A stretch of DNA of 64,000 nucleotides, taken from Thermostichus sp047462415. GTDB taxonomy: Bacteria; Cyanobacteriota; Cyanobacteriia; Thermostichales; Thermostichaceae. Shown here in pieces: positions 52,401-61,751 of the stretch (its first letter is position 1; each line of letters opens with the position of its first letter). The stretch covers positions 1 through 64,000 of the forward strand of contig NZ_JANSJE010000001.1 in NCBI RefSeq assembly GCF_047462415.1. The letters run 5' to 3'. The notes below the pieces were generated by a model. The model worked only from the letters and a program-made list of their open reading frames with translations. It searched no databases and was not told the origin of the DNA. The position numbers and the translations under genes are program-made.

Positions 52401-53385
52401 CTCCCAGGCAAACGCCCTGGCTATCGAGGTGAAAGATGAGATCCGGGATGGCCGCCAAAATAGCTCTTTGCCTTTCCTCGGCAGCTTTGAGCTCCAGCTC
52501 GGCCTGCTTGCGCTCTGTGATGTCCCGCACCAAGACGTAGAGCTTCTCGCTGCCGTGGGCAACGATACAGGCCCTGCGATACTGCCGCACCCCGCCTGGC
52601 AGCTCGATCTCGTACTCCAGGTATTCGACGCTCTGGTTGGCCAGAGCCCGCCTTCCCAGAACCTCGCATTGCTCCCTCAACGCAGCAGGCAAAATCTCCT
52701 GGAGCCGACGGCCAATGTAGTCCTCGGGGGGGCGCAGAGTGGCGAAGTAGCGGGGCGGCTTGCAGTCGAGGATGCGACCGTCGGCAGCGATCTCCAAAAC
52801 CATATCCGGGATTGCCTCGTAGAGGGCGCGGTAGCGGGACTCGCTTTCCCGCAGTGCCTGCTCCCGATCGACCTGCTCTGTGATGTTGCGGCTGGTGATG
52901 AGGATCCCGTCCCCCACCGGCACCACCTGGTGGTGGATCCAACTGGCCTGCAAGCCTGGCTGGCCGGAGATGGGAAACTCCTCTTCCAGGGGGATGCGGG
53001 TTTCCACCACCCGCTTGTATTTTTCAAAAAAGCCAGCCGTGCGGTTGATGGGCAGCAGCTCGCACAGCCTTTGGCCGAGGATCTCCTCCCGGCGGCGGGA
53101 AATCAGCTCCTCCCCCTTGGCGTTGACATCCACAAAGACAAAATCCGCAATCTCGCCGGTAAAAGGATCCCGCACCGCCTCCAAGAGATAGATGGCATCT
53201 AAGCTGGCTTCCAGCGCTGCGCGGAAACGGGCCTCTGGGCTGGAAGTTGGCAGCGATCCCTTGAAAATGAGCTTGAAAACTCTCTTGAAGAGAGGGATCC
53301 GCCGCCGGAGCCAGCCAAGCCCTAGAAGCGCTCCGAGAACCAAAACAATCCCCCCAAGCATAAAGCTGGCCCAGCCCGGCAGCAT
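49477..53385 (-). CDS. Multi-PAS hybrid histidine kinase with two receivers and Hpt
   Basis: The 1302-aa protein starts with one membrane helix (SFMLGGIVLVLGALLGLGWL). About five PAS/PAC domains follow (e.g. ALREQCEVLGRRALANQSVE region; ENAAVAILIRHAETGEILEA). Then come HisKA (FLATMSHEIRTPINAIMGMA), HATPase (NLLSNAIKFTPQGEV; GTGLGLAISQRLCQLMGGE), a first receiver (VLLVEDNASQRQLL; LALVDTSLPDGDG), a second receiver (HILVAEDNPVNQKVIRLMLE; LVLMDLHMPELDG) and an Hpt domain (AQLAHRFKGSSSTLG). It is an internal phosphorelay. PAS ligands are unknown; no Cys-bilin GAF is seen. Confidence 0.92.
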   Translation of the reverse strand: MLPGWASFMLGGIVLVLGALLGLGWLRRRIPLFKRVFKLIFKGSLPTSSPEARFRAALEASLDAIYLLEAVRDPFTGEIADFVFVDVNAKGEELISRRREEILGQRLCELLPINRTAGFFEKYKRVVETRIPLEEEFPISGQPGLQASWIHHQVVPVGDGILITSRNITEQVDREQALRESESRYRALYEAIPDMVLEIAADGRILDCKPPRYFATLRPPEDYIGRRLQEILPAALREQCEVLGRRALANQSVEYLEYEIELPGGVRQYRRACIVAHGSEKLYVLVRDITERKQAELELKAAEERQRAILAAIPDLIFHLDSQGVCLGVSCGGEVRPYGLPETYLGRSPHELLPPDLAERRLAYIRQALATQTLQRYEQSLEIDGEVRHEEVRIAPLNAQEVVLIIRDITERVQAQQALQESEQKFRALFENAAVAILIRHAETGEILEANPRALAAYGFSSLEELRAFDVLEQSPYRQALQGRGFSLQPHLEQARSQGSARFEWHWQRRDGREFWEDVFVQPLVLRGIPCWVFTAVDITARKQAEAELEQFFSVALDLLCIADEQGYFRRLNPAWETVLGRSLEELQQHPFWEWVHPEDLLATQKAMQKLLQEGRLDGLVNRYRTQDGSYRFIEWRASLAGSLAYAAGRDITLAKQTEEQMKAAMEAAEAANRAKSEFLATMSHEIRTPINAIMGMASLLLDTPLDPQQRDWVQTIRYGSEVLLSLINDILDFSKIESQKLELEETPFSLPQLMEELLDLMAAQAQSKDLELVAWVDPSLPASLVGDPNRLRQILANLLSNAIKFTPQGEVVVTVEAQEQWVSFQVQDTGIGIPPEKQDRLFKPFSQVDSSISRRYGGTGLGLAISQRLCQLMGGEIWVQSQPGQGSTFGFRVPLRVPDPALLAAPALDAALAGKRVLLVEDNASQRQLLARLLQAWGMQVTACSFAAEAQALAKAQTFELALVDTSLPDGDGLALAKALQQEQPPLRPLLLVARSAALASSGSFPALSKPVKASQLRALLCQEKVPAVTSNLEPQLPLASRCPLHILVAEDNPVNQKVIRLMLERLGYQPDIVANGLEALQALQLRAYDLVLMDLHMPELDGLAATRRIRSELPPDRQPRILALTADAFLESRAAAEAAGVDGYLTKPLQPAVLERALQEISSSCTEEKPEPALDPDTLASLRSMLGSPEDWQEMVQTYQQDSQALLGSLRQALERQDAQTVAQLAHRFKGSSSTLGAKSLAQMCQELENLSRHPSPAFVNWDTLKQALQRLEAEYQRVTLELSAAASGPSPVASTHAEA

Positions 53386-53536
53386 TATCTCTATCCCCAG
53401 CTCTTTTCTGGTGGCGGCTGCTTCCAGCTTATCTTCTGGCTTCCGCAGAATCGCTCAGTTAAGTTGCGGAAAAAAGCTGCCCTACCCTGCCCTGGGAAAA
53501 AGCTTTTGGCAAAGGAGGAAACCATGGAAGCTAGCC

Positions 53537-56323
53537 TTAACGGGGGCGCCAGCGGCAGTAGAGTTTTTCCAGATCTACCCAGACCATCACTACTGTGCTA
53601 AAGCCGACGCAAATGAGCAGCTCAGTGAGGGTCAGTTCTTCTGTCCCGAAAAAGTCGCGCAGGAAGGGCACATAGAGCAGGGCCAACTGCAGCAGCAAAG
53701 TGGTCAGCACCGCCCCCAGCAGGTAGGGGTTGGAAAAGGGGTTGAGCTCGATGGTCAGCTTGTCGTTGGAGCGAACCGCCAGCGCATGGCCCATCTGGGC
53801 AATACACAGGGTGGTGAAGACCATCGTGCGCCAGTGAACGATGTAGGCTTCCACAATCCCCATCATGAGGATCGTCGCCAAGCCAAAGACGACGCCAATG
53901 CGCACCATGTAGGCGCCGAGCCCTTGGGCAAAGATGCTTTCTTTGGGGTTGAAGGGGGGGCGCTGCATCACCCCTGGCTCTGCTGGCTCCATTGCCAAAG
54001 CCAAAGCGGGCAGGCCGTCGGTTACCAAGTTCATCCACAGGATCTGCAGGGGCGTCAGCGGCACGTCCTCTAGGCCCAGAAGGGGTGCAGCAGCCACGGT
54101 CAACACCTCGCCGATGTTGCTACCCAGGATGTATTTCACGAAGCGGCGGATGTTGCTGTAGACCACCCGCCCTTCTTCAATGGCCGCCACGATGGTGGCG
54201 AAGTTGTCGTCCAGCAGCACCATGTCGCTGGCCTCTTTGCTGACATCGGTGCCGGTGATGCCCATGGCAATGCCGATATCCGCTTGGCGCAGGGCAGGGG
54301 CGTCGTTGACGCCATCGCCGGTCATGGCCACAAACTGGTTTTGCTTTTGCAGGGCCTGCACGATGCGCAGCTTGTGTTCGGGAGCCACGCGGGCGTAGAC
54401 GTTGACCCTCTGCACCGTCTCCATCAGCTCCTCAAAGCTCAGCCGGGTGAGGGTGCGCCCATCAATGGCCTGGTTCTCGGAGTCGAGGATGCCCAGCTCG
54501 CGGGCAATAGCGATGGCGGTGAGTTGGTGATCGCCGGTAATCATCAGGGTGCGGATCCCGGCCTGCTGGCAGCGGGCTACCGCTTCCCGCGCTTCGGGCC
54601 GAGGGGGATCGTACATGCCCACTAGGCCCAGCCACACCAGGTTGCGCTCGATCTCCTCCAGGTTCTCCGGGATCCGCTGCAACTGCTGAGTGGCCACCCC
54701 CAAAACCCGGATGCCCTGGCCGGCGAGGCGGTTGTTGGCGCCCAAAATGGCCTGGCGATCGGCTTCTGAGAGCATCTGCCAAGTTCCGCTTTTCTGGATA
54801 TAGGTGCACTGCTCCAGCACCAGCTCGGCGGATCCCTTGACGTAGACGCGGTAGCTGCCCTCCTCTTGCACCACCACGCTCATGCGCTTGCGTTCCGAGC
54901 TAAAAGGGATCTCCTGCACCCGCGGGTGCTGCTCTTGCAAAGAGGCTTTCTGCAGGTTGGCCTTGGCGGCAGCCACCAGCAGGGCGGCCTCGGTGGGATC
55001 CCCCAGGATCGACCAGGTGGGGGCAGCGCCGCGCTGGGCTGAGAGATTGGCTTGCAACAGGGCATCGTTGCAGAAGACCACCGCCCTGAGAAGGGCCTGC
55101 AAATCGGGGGCACTCTGGGGATCGATGGGCTGGCCGCCGCAGTAGAAGGATCCCTTGGGAATGTAACCGCTGCCGCTGACCTGGTAGTGGCGCTCGGGGG
55201 TGAGGATGTCGGTAACCACCATCTTGTTTTCGGTGAGGGTGCCGGTCTTGTCGGAGCAGATGGTGGTGACGGATCCCAGGGTCTCTACGGCCGGCAGGCG
55301 GCGGATCAAGGCGTTGCGGCGCACCATGCGCTGGGTGCCGATGGCCAAGGTAACCGTGATTACAGCCGGCAGCCCCTCCGGCACCACCGCCACGGCCATG
55401 CTGAGGGAAGTTTCCAGCAGCGCGGTGAAAGGCGCCATGCTCCCGGCCTGGAGCAGCCCCACGATCACCACCAGCGCCACCAAGGCCAGGGATCCCGACA
55501 CCAGCACATTGCCCAACTGGCTCATGCGCCGCTGCAGGGGGGTGGGCTCGTTTTCTACCGTCTGCAGCAGCCTGGCCACCTTGCCCAGCTCCGTGTTCAT
55601 GCCGGTGGCAGTAACCAAGAGGATCCCTCGCCCCTGCAGCACCTCGGTGCCCATGAAGGCCATGTTGCGCCGCTCGCCCAGCTCTGTGTCTTCAGGGAGG
55701 ACACAATCAGCCTGCTTGGTGACCGGTACCGCCTCTCCGGTCAGGGCCGCCTCTCGCACCTGTAGGTTCACCGCTTCCGCCAAGCGCCCATCGGCTGGGA
55801 TCTGCACCCCCGCTTCCAGCAGCACCCGATCCCCTGGCACCAACTGGTTGGCAGGGATCTCCTGCCACAGCCCGTCCCGCTGCACCCGCACGCTGGGGGA
55901 GGCCAATTTTTTTAGGGCCGCCAGCGCTTTTTCCGCCCGGCTTTCTTGCAAGTAGCCCAGCAGACCATTGAGGCCGACGATCAACAGAATGGCCAGAGCA
56001 TCCTTGGGGAACTCGCCTTCCTGCAAGTCCAGAGTCGCTGAGATCGCCGCCACGGCGATCAGCATCAGCAGCATAACGTTGCGGAATTGGTCGAGAAAGA
56101 GCTGCCAGGCGCTGCGGCCAGAGGTGGAGATCAGCTCGTTGGGGCCGAATTCCCGCTGCCTCTGGATCACTTGCTGAGCGGTGAGGCCACGATCGGGATC
56201 GGTGTGCAACTTCTGGATGGCGGCGGCAAGGGGGAGGCTATGCCAGGCAGCAACCGAAGAAAGAGGGGATCCATCCGGTGGGATCATCGCGACCACTCGA
56301 GGGTTCTTGCCGAATTTTGACAT
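53537..56323 (-). CDS. P-type Ca2+-type cation ATPase (PacL-like)
   Basis: The 928-aa P2-type pump likely exports Ca2+ across the plasma membrane. Landmarks: the N-terminal cation ATPase domain (LTAQQVIQRQREFGPNEL), actuator TGEAVPVTKQ, M4 motif VPEGLPAVIT, phosphorylation site CSDKTGTLTENKMV, hinge GDGVNDAPALRQADIGIAMG and M6 region NLVTDGLPALALAMEP. ATG at 56323 follows GAGGAAT; the frame opens earlier at 56494 but that part is not family-like. PacL, the Synechococcus Ca2+-ATPase, is the nearest named relative; other metals are not excluded. Confidence 0.93.
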   Translation of the reverse strand: MSKFGKNPRVVAMIPPDGSPLSSVAAWHSLPLAAAIQKLHTDPDRGLTAQQVIQRQREFGPNELISTSGRSAWQLFLDQFRNVMLLMLIAVAAISATLDLQEGEFPKDALAILLIVGLNGLLGYLQESRAEKALAALKKLASPSVRVQRDGLWQEIPANQLVPGDRVLLEAGVQIPADGRLAEAVNLQVREAALTGEAVPVTKQADCVLPEDTELGERRNMAFMGTEVLQGRGILLVTATGMNTELGKVARLLQTVENEPTPLQRRMSQLGNVLVSGSLALVALVVIVGLLQAGSMAPFTALLETSLSMAVAVVPEGLPAVITVTLAIGTQRMVRRNALIRRLPAVETLGSVTTICSDKTGTLTENKMVVTDILTPERHYQVSGSGYIPKGSFYCGGQPIDPQSAPDLQALLRAVVFCNDALLQANLSAQRGAAPTWSILGDPTEAALLVAAAKANLQKASLQEQHPRVQEIPFSSERKRMSVVVQEEGSYRVYVKGSAELVLEQCTYIQKSGTWQMLSEADRQAILGANNRLAGQGIRVLGVATQQLQRIPENLEEIERNLVWLGLVGMYDPPRPEAREAVARCQQAGIRTLMITGDHQLTAIAIARELGILDSENQAIDGRTLTRLSFEELMETVQRVNVYARVAPEHKLRIVQALQKQNQFVAMTGDGVNDAPALRQADIGIAMGITGTDVSKEASDMVLLDDNFATIVAAIEEGRVVYSNIRRFVKYILGSNIGEVLTVAAAPLLGLEDVPLTPLQILWMNLVTDGLPALALAMEPAEPGVMQRPPFNPKESIFAQGLGAYMVRIGVVFGLATILMMGIVEAYIVHWRTMVFTTLCIAQMGHALAVRSNDKLTIELNPFSNPYLLGAVLTTLLLQLALLYVPFLRDFFGTEELTLTELLICVGFSTVVMVWVDLEKLYCRWRPR

Positions 56324-56529
56324 ATTCCTCGTCCCGGCGGAGCCGCTGTTGCCGGGCAACACTGCGCAAACAGCCCCTAGACAGCCGTTTGGGTTTTTCG
56401 GTGCTCTCGCCGCTATGCAAGCCAAAAGCTGCCCCACCGGCTTGCCTCCGCGTAGGGGCAGAACGGGGCTCCAGACCCAACTTTTCGGCCACAAGAGCGA
56501 ACTGCTGCTGGAGCGAACCCTGGATATCT

Positions 56530-56880
56530 CTAGCGCAAGATTTCAGAATCCAAAACAGGCTCTGTCTGGGTGACGCGATAGTAGCCGGCCTGGGTACGAA
56601 CCGAGGCCTGGTAGGGGCTGGGCAGATCCAGCGAGCGCAGGGGTGGGATGTTGGCGCGCTGGTTGAGCAAAGTGGTGAAGAAGGCGGTGGTTCGCCGGGC
56701 CTGGGAGCGCACCACCTCTTCAGGGAAAATCACTGGATCCACATCTTTGCCCCTATCTAGCAGGATCTCATCCAGGGCATCCCCCACTGGGTAGGAAGGA
56801 TAGGCGATTTGGGCAAAAGCGGATCCAACCGGGAGCCCAGCAGCTAGACAACCCAGAACAATGGCTAAGGCCAGACGCAT
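56530..56880 (-). CDS. Conserved small exported protein
   Basis: The 116-aa protein has a signal peptide (MRLALAIVLGCLAAGLPVGS, ending AFA) and a mature part with ALDEILLDRGKDVDPVIFPE and QARRTTAFFTTLLNQRANIP. It is probably periplasmic. I do not recognise the family. It is a single gene upstream of the Ca2+-type ATPase on the same strand, 206 bases away. Confidence 0.7.
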   Translation of the reverse strand: MRLALAIVLGCLAAGLPVGSAFAQIAYPSYPVGDALDEILLDRGKDVDPVIFPEEVVRSQARRTTAFFTTLLNQRANIPPLRSLDLPSPYQASVRTQAGYYRVTQTEPVLDSEILR

Positions 56881-57107
56881 GTGCCGTGATTCCTCCTACG
56901 CTACAGCTTGTTCCTCAACACCGGAAAAAAAGCGAGATTTGGGCGTTGCCCACCAACTTTTACCCCCGGGGAGCCTACCTGTTGACCGGCAGCTAAGGCG
57001 GATTCTACTCGACATGCCTCAATTGGCAACCACTTGCAGCCCCCAACATGACAAGGGATCCCGCCGCCGACTAGGATCAAGATGCTCTGCTTGGGATCCA
57101 TAAGCCT

Positions 57108-58547
57108 GTGAGTGTTCGCGTTCGCCTTGCCCCCAGTCCAACTGGAAATTTGCACATCGGCACCGCCCGGACGGCAGTGTTTAACTGGCTGTATGCCCGC
57201 CGCCACGGCGGCCAGTTCATCCTGCGCATTGAAGACACCGACCGCGAGCGCTCTTCCCCCCGCTACACCCGCAACATTTTGGCGGGGCTGGCCTGGCTGG
57301 GGCTGGACTGGGACGAAGGGCCCATCTACCAATCCAACCGCATCGCCCGCTACCAAGCGGTGGTGCAGCAGCTTTTGGAACGGGGGCTGGCCTACCGCTG
57401 CTACGTCAGCGAGGCGGAGCTGGAAGCAATGCGCGCCGCCCAAAAGGCCGCCGGCAAAGCCCCTCGCTACGACAACCGCCACCGCTTTCTCACCGAGGAA
57501 CAGCGCCGCGACTACGAAGCCGAGGGCCGGCAGCCGGTGATCCGCTTCAAGATCGAGGAGCCCCTGGAGGTGTCCTGGGTGGATCTCATCCGCGGCCCCA
57601 TCACCTGGAACACCCAGGACTTGGGGGGGGATATGGTGATCGCGCGGGCGGATGGCTATCCTCTCTACAACTTGGCGGTGGTGGTGGACGACATCGACAT
57701 GGGCATTACCCACGTCATCCGCGGCGAAGACCACATCGGCAACACACCCAAACAGATCTTGCTCTACCGCGCTCTGGGGCATGAACCGCCGCAATTTGCC
57801 CATTCCCCCCTCATCCTCAACCCAGAAGGGAAGAAGCTCTCCAAGCGGGATGGGGCGACCTCGGTAACCGAGTTTCAGCAAATGGGCTTTTTGCCGGAGG
57901 CCCTCAAAAACTACTTGGCTTTGCTCAGTTGGTCGCCCCCAGATGGGGAAGAGCTTTTCTTGTTGGAAAAGGCAGCTACACAGTTTGACTTCGACCGGGT
58001 CAACCGGGCCGCTGCTCGCTTCGATTGGGACAAGCTCAACTGGATCAACAGCCAGTACATCAAGCAGCTCTCGCCGGCAGAATTGGTGGAGCGGCTGACG
58101 CCCTTTTGGCAGGCGGCGGGGTTTGACCTGGGATCCGTGCCGGATCCCGGTTGGCTGGAGGATGTGGCTCGCCTCGTTGCCGAGGGCATCGACCGCCTGA
58201 CCGAGGCCCCTCCCCTCAGCCGCTTTTTGTTTCAAGAGCCCCTTAGCTATACCTTGCCAGCTTTGGAACAGTTGCGCCTGCCGGGGGTGGCGGAAGCCAT
58301 GGCGGCCACGGCGGCCACGTTGGCCGCTGCCGAGTTGCCCCAGCCCGTTGCCGCAGACAGCCTGAAGCCGCTGGTGGAGCAAGTAACCAAAAGTCAGGGC
58401 ATGAAAAAGGGCTTGCTGATGAAAAGCTTGCGGGCCGCCCTGACAGGGGATCTGCAGGGGCCGGATTTGATGGCCTCTTTTGCGCTGCTGCAGCGGCGGG
58501 GCTGGGCTTTGGGGCGGCTGGAGGCGGTGCAGAAGTTGGTTGCCTGA
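57108..58547 (+). CDS. gltX: Glutamyl-tRNA synthetase
   Basis: It charges tRNA-Glu, needed both for translation and for tetrapyrrole synthesis through glutamyl-tRNA. The 479-aa class I enzyme has the HIGH signature (LAPSPTGNLHIGTARTAVFN), the KMSKS equivalent (KKLSKRDGATSV), and GITHVIRGEDHIGNTPKQI. The start is a GTG at 57108, directly preceding SVRVRLAPSPTG as the family requires. Confidence 0.97.
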   Translation: MSVRVRLAPSPTGNLHIGTARTAVFNWLYARRHGGQFILRIEDTDRERSSPRYTRNILAGLAWLGLDWDEGPIYQSNRIARYQAVVQQLLERGLAYRCYVSEAELEAMRAAQKAAGKAPRYDNRHRFLTEEQRRDYEAEGRQPVIRFKIEEPLEVSWVDLIRGPITWNTQDLGGDMVIARADGYPLYNLAVVVDDIDMGITHVIRGEDHIGNTPKQILLYRALGHEPPQFAHSPLILNPEGKKLSKRDGATSVTEFQQMGFLPEALKNYLALLSWSPPDGEELFLLEKAATQFDFDRVNRAAARFDWDKLNWINSQYIKQLSPAELVERLTPFWQAAGFDLGSVPDPGWLEDVARLVAEGIDRLTEAPPLSRFLFQEPLSYTLPALEQLRLPGVAEAMAATAATLAAAELPQPVAADSLKPLVEQVTKSQGMKKGLLMKSLRAALTGDLQGPDLMASFALLQRRGWALGRLEAVQKLVA

Positions 58548-58589
58548 CTGAAGTTTTGAGTTTGCTCAAGTTTTTGATTGCTTGCTGCT

Positions 58590-61589
58590 ATGCCTTTGCA
58601 GGCTTGTGTCGATCCAGATTCCTCGTTGTTGATCCAGCTCCAAGCTGCCAACCAAATCGTCCAGGAACTGGTGCTTCTCTCTTCCCAGGGATCCTCAGAA
58701 GCGGCAGAGCCGGAGGTGCTGGAGCAGGGCTTGCGCAGGTTGGCCCAGACCCTGGTGCAGCAGATGGTGAGCCGCTTGGGCGTGGCCTCCGCCCGCCTTT
58801 GGTTTTTCGACCCGCAGGAGGGCTGCTTTCAGTCGGTGGCCCATGCCGGCCTGGTCAGCCCTGCCCATGATCAAATTGAGCGGATCTACCCCGATGACAG
58901 CCCTATGGGGCGTGTGGCCCAGCAAGGGTTGCCCCTCTTGAGCAACAACCCGGATCAAGAAGCCTGGATGCCTGCCCCGGAGTGGGTGAGGGCTAATGGC
59001 CTGCGGGGCTTTGTCGCCCACCCCATTAACCGCGGGGAGGAGCGGCTGGGCGCTTTGGCCCTGCTGAGCCGGATCCCTCTGCAGGCCAGCTTTGTGGAGG
59101 TGGTAAAGTTCCTCTGCTCCTATACGGCCAGCGCCATCATCAATGCCAAACTGCTGGAGCGCAGCCGTCGGCAGGCGGTGCGGGAGGCGTTGCTCAACCG
59201 CATCACCAGCACTGTTCACCGCTTTTTGCAGTGGGATCAAATCGTCAGCACTGCCCTGAGGGAGCTACAACAGGCCTTTCTCCCGAAAGGCGTGCAGGGG
59301 CTGAGCCGCTGCTGTTTTTACAGTCTCAACCCGGACCAGCAGACGGTTCAGGTCACCCACGAAGCCCTGAGCCCTGGACTAGCCCCTTGCCTACGAGAGG
59401 TGTACCGGATCCAAGACTTTGGCTCGCTTTGCGAGCGCTTGCGGGCGGGGCAGGTGGTGCAAATCGCCCTGCCTCTGCCGCCGGATGGAGATCTCCTGCC
59501 GCCGGCGGGGCTGGCTGCCTTCCAGGCGCTACAAGCTCGCTCGGCGGTGCTGATCCCGGTGCAGTCGGTGGGAGCGGAGATCGGCGGGAGGGATCCCTAT
59601 AGAGGACGGCCCGGTGTGCAGGGGGGGATGATCGGGTTACTGGGGGTATGCATCACTACACCCCATCCTTGGCAGCCGGAGGAGATCGACCTGTTGCGCT
59701 CGGTGGCCTATCAACTGGCGATTGCCCTGACCCGTTCCAGCTTGTTCGAGCATGCCCATCAGCAGACGGAACGGCTGGCGCTGTTGCACTCGATCACAGC
59801 GGCGATTCGCTCCAGCCTGGATCCCACCACTCTCTTCCACGCGATCACCCAGCAGATCGGGGCGGCTTTTCAGGCGGATGTGTGTATCTTGGCCCTTTGG
59901 CAGCCGGAGCAGGAGCTGCTGTGCCCCGTGGGCCTCTATGCGCCGCAGCTTAATCCGTCCGTTCTCGTGAGCGGCACGGAGTCCTCGTTGGATGCCCTGC
60001 TGATGGGATCCCCAGAACTCTCGGAGACAATTCTTCAGGCCAGGTTGCGCTGGGCAGCCGGTCTGTTGGCCACCTTGAAGGAGCCGGTGGTGGTGCCGGA
60101 TGACTTGCAGCCGCAGCGGCAGGGAAGTGGGCTGTTGTGGGTACCTTTGTATGACCATCCGCAGCGGCAGCAGGAGCTGTTGGGGGGGATTGCCCTGCTG
60201 CGCGGCTCCCGGATCCCTTCTCCTTGGCAGCCGGAGGATCTGGAGTTGGCGGAAGCCGTGGCCGAGCAGGCAGGGATCGCCCTCAAGCAGGCGCAACTGT
60301 ACGAGCAGACCCGCATCTCGGCTCAGCGGGAAAGCCTGTTGCGCCAGCTCGCCCAGCGCCTCAGCGGCACCTATGATCCCCAGCAGGTGGTGCAGATTGC
60401 CCTCGAGGGTATGGCAGAGGCTTTGCAGGTGGATCGCTGCGATTTTATCGCGCCCCCTGCAACTCCGCAGCCTTCATCTGCTTCTCCCCCAGAGCCCCTG
60501 GCCATTCACCAGGAGTATCGTCGTCAGCCGGGGATCCCTTCCCAGGTGGGACAGACTCTGCCCCCTGAGCTGGGCCAGCTCATCTGGGCCAATTGCTACC
60601 GCCAGCTAGACACATTGCTGATTGCCGATGTCCACACCTTCCCGCTGCCTGCCCACACACGCCAAAGTCTGCTCCAGAACGGCATCCGCTCCCTGCTGGC
60701 TGTGCCGATAGTCACCGATGCTCGCCAGGTGGCCGGGGTGCTCTGTGCGTTCATGCCGTCGGTTGAGCCCGGCAAAACCGCCGATGCCGTCGGACTTGCT
60801 CCCGGAGACGCGGACTTGGTGAACGCGCTGGCGGACATTACGGCAGTGGCCTTGCAGCGGGCCTCCTTCTACGAGCAAGTTCGCCGTCAGGAGGCGACAG
60901 CAGCAGCTTTGCGGGGTCTAACCGAGGGGCGAGAGGCGGAAAGTCGTCGCTTGGCCGCCGATCTCCACGACCAAACCTTGGCGGATCTGGGAGCTTTATC
61001 TCGCCAGATTCAGGAGCTCTCTGGGGATCCAGCCGTTGGCCCCGCTGTCCAGACCCAGTTGCAGGCCATGAGCGCCCAACTGAGGGAAACCATGGCCGAG
61101 TTGCGGGGGATCGTGGAAGATTTACAGCCGACGGCCATGCGGGCCTTTAACCTGGGCCCGGCCCTGCGCAGCCTCCTGGAACGGGCCGCCCAGCGATCCC
61201 CGCATCCCCTCCTCACCCGTTTCGACAACCAAGCCGATGGCCTGCTCTCCCGCCTCAGCCCCGCCTGCCAGAGCAACATTTTCCGCATCGTGCAGGAGGC
61301 CCTCAACAACATCGTCAAACATGCAGGGGCACGGCGCATCGATCTCATCATTCAGCCCCGGCAGGATACTCAGGCTCTCTGCACCCACTTGGAGCTGAAG
61401 ATCATCGACGATGGCTGCGGTATGCCGGAGTCCAAGGGTGGGGCGGATCCCATGCCTGGCCATGGACATGGGCTGCTCAACATGCACTACCGAGCCGAGT
61501 TGATCGGGGCCGCCATTGCCTGGCGTAACCGCCGCTTCGGCAGTGGCACGGTCGTGGAGCTGCGGATTCCCTTGCCCCCGACTCCCTAA
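58590..61589 (+). CDS. GAF-domain histidine kinase of the NarL (HisKA_3) type
   Basis: The 999-aa soluble protein carries several GAF domains (at about residues 30-200, 210-380, 390-580 and 590-770), then the HisKA_3 phosphoacceptor region (ESRRLAADLHDQTLADLGAL) and HATPase blocks (RIVQEALNNIVKHAGARRID; IDDGCGMPES; GHGLLNMHYRAELIGAAI). The GAF domains could bind small molecules or sense redox. No conserved bilin-binding Cys is apparent to me. No response regulator is adjacent. ATG at 58590 was preferred to the TTG at 58578. Confidence 0.88.
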   Translation: MPLQACVDPDSSLLIQLQAANQIVQELVLLSSQGSSEAAEPEVLEQGLRRLAQTLVQQMVSRLGVASARLWFFDPQEGCFQSVAHAGLVSPAHDQIERIYPDDSPMGRVAQQGLPLLSNNPDQEAWMPAPEWVRANGLRGFVAHPINRGEERLGALALLSRIPLQASFVEVVKFLCSYTASAIINAKLLERSRRQAVREALLNRITSTVHRFLQWDQIVSTALRELQQAFLPKGVQGLSRCCFYSLNPDQQTVQVTHEALSPGLAPCLREVYRIQDFGSLCERLRAGQVVQIALPLPPDGDLLPPAGLAAFQALQARSAVLIPVQSVGAEIGGRDPYRGRPGVQGGMIGLLGVCITTPHPWQPEEIDLLRSVAYQLAIALTRSSLFEHAHQQTERLALLHSITAAIRSSLDPTTLFHAITQQIGAAFQADVCILALWQPEQELLCPVGLYAPQLNPSVLVSGTESSLDALLMGSPELSETILQARLRWAAGLLATLKEPVVVPDDLQPQRQGSGLLWVPLYDHPQRQQELLGGIALLRGSRIPSPWQPEDLELAEAVAEQAGIALKQAQLYEQTRISAQRESLLRQLAQRLSGTYDPQQVVQIALEGMAEALQVDRCDFIAPPATPQPSSASPPEPLAIHQEYRRQPGIPSQVGQTLPPELGQLIWANCYRQLDTLLIADVHTFPLPAHTRQSLLQNGIRSLLAVPIVTDARQVAGVLCAFMPSVEPGKTADAVGLAPGDADLVNALADITAVALQRASFYEQVRRQEATAAALRGLTEGREAESRRLAADLHDQTLADLGALSRQIQELSGDPAVGPAVQTQLQAMSAQLRETMAELRGIVEDLQPTAMRAFNLGPALRSLLERAAQRSPHPLLTRFDNQADGLLSRLSPACQSNIFRIVQEALNNIVKHAGARRIDLIIQPRQDTQALCTHLELKIIDDGCGMPESKGGADPMPGHGHGLLNMHYRAELIGAAIAWRNRRFGSGTVVELRIPLPPTP

Positions 61590-61751
61590 TTTCGTCCCCG
61601 GCCCCGCCCATTGACAAGGTAGCGGATGCAGCATTTTCGCTCTCAACCTGTTCTATAGTCATTGAAGCCTAGGGGATCCCCGGTTATCTGACCTATCTAT
61701 GGGGGGATCCGCCGGCAAGACGGAGTTTTCACGCTGCGAGGAGAAGCATCG

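Noticed and set aside
53524..53601. 25-codon peptide on the plus strand preceded by a perfect AAAGGAGGAAA ribosome site
   Set aside because: It lies antisense to the end of the Ca2+-type ATPase gene, and the peptide MEASLNGGASGS... resembles nothing known. The Shine-Dalgarno match alone is not enough.
61611..61659. TTGACA and TATAGT as a promoter for the isocitrate dehydrogenase gene
   Set aside because: The spacing is 37 bases, far from the 16-18 expected of a sigma-70 promoter.
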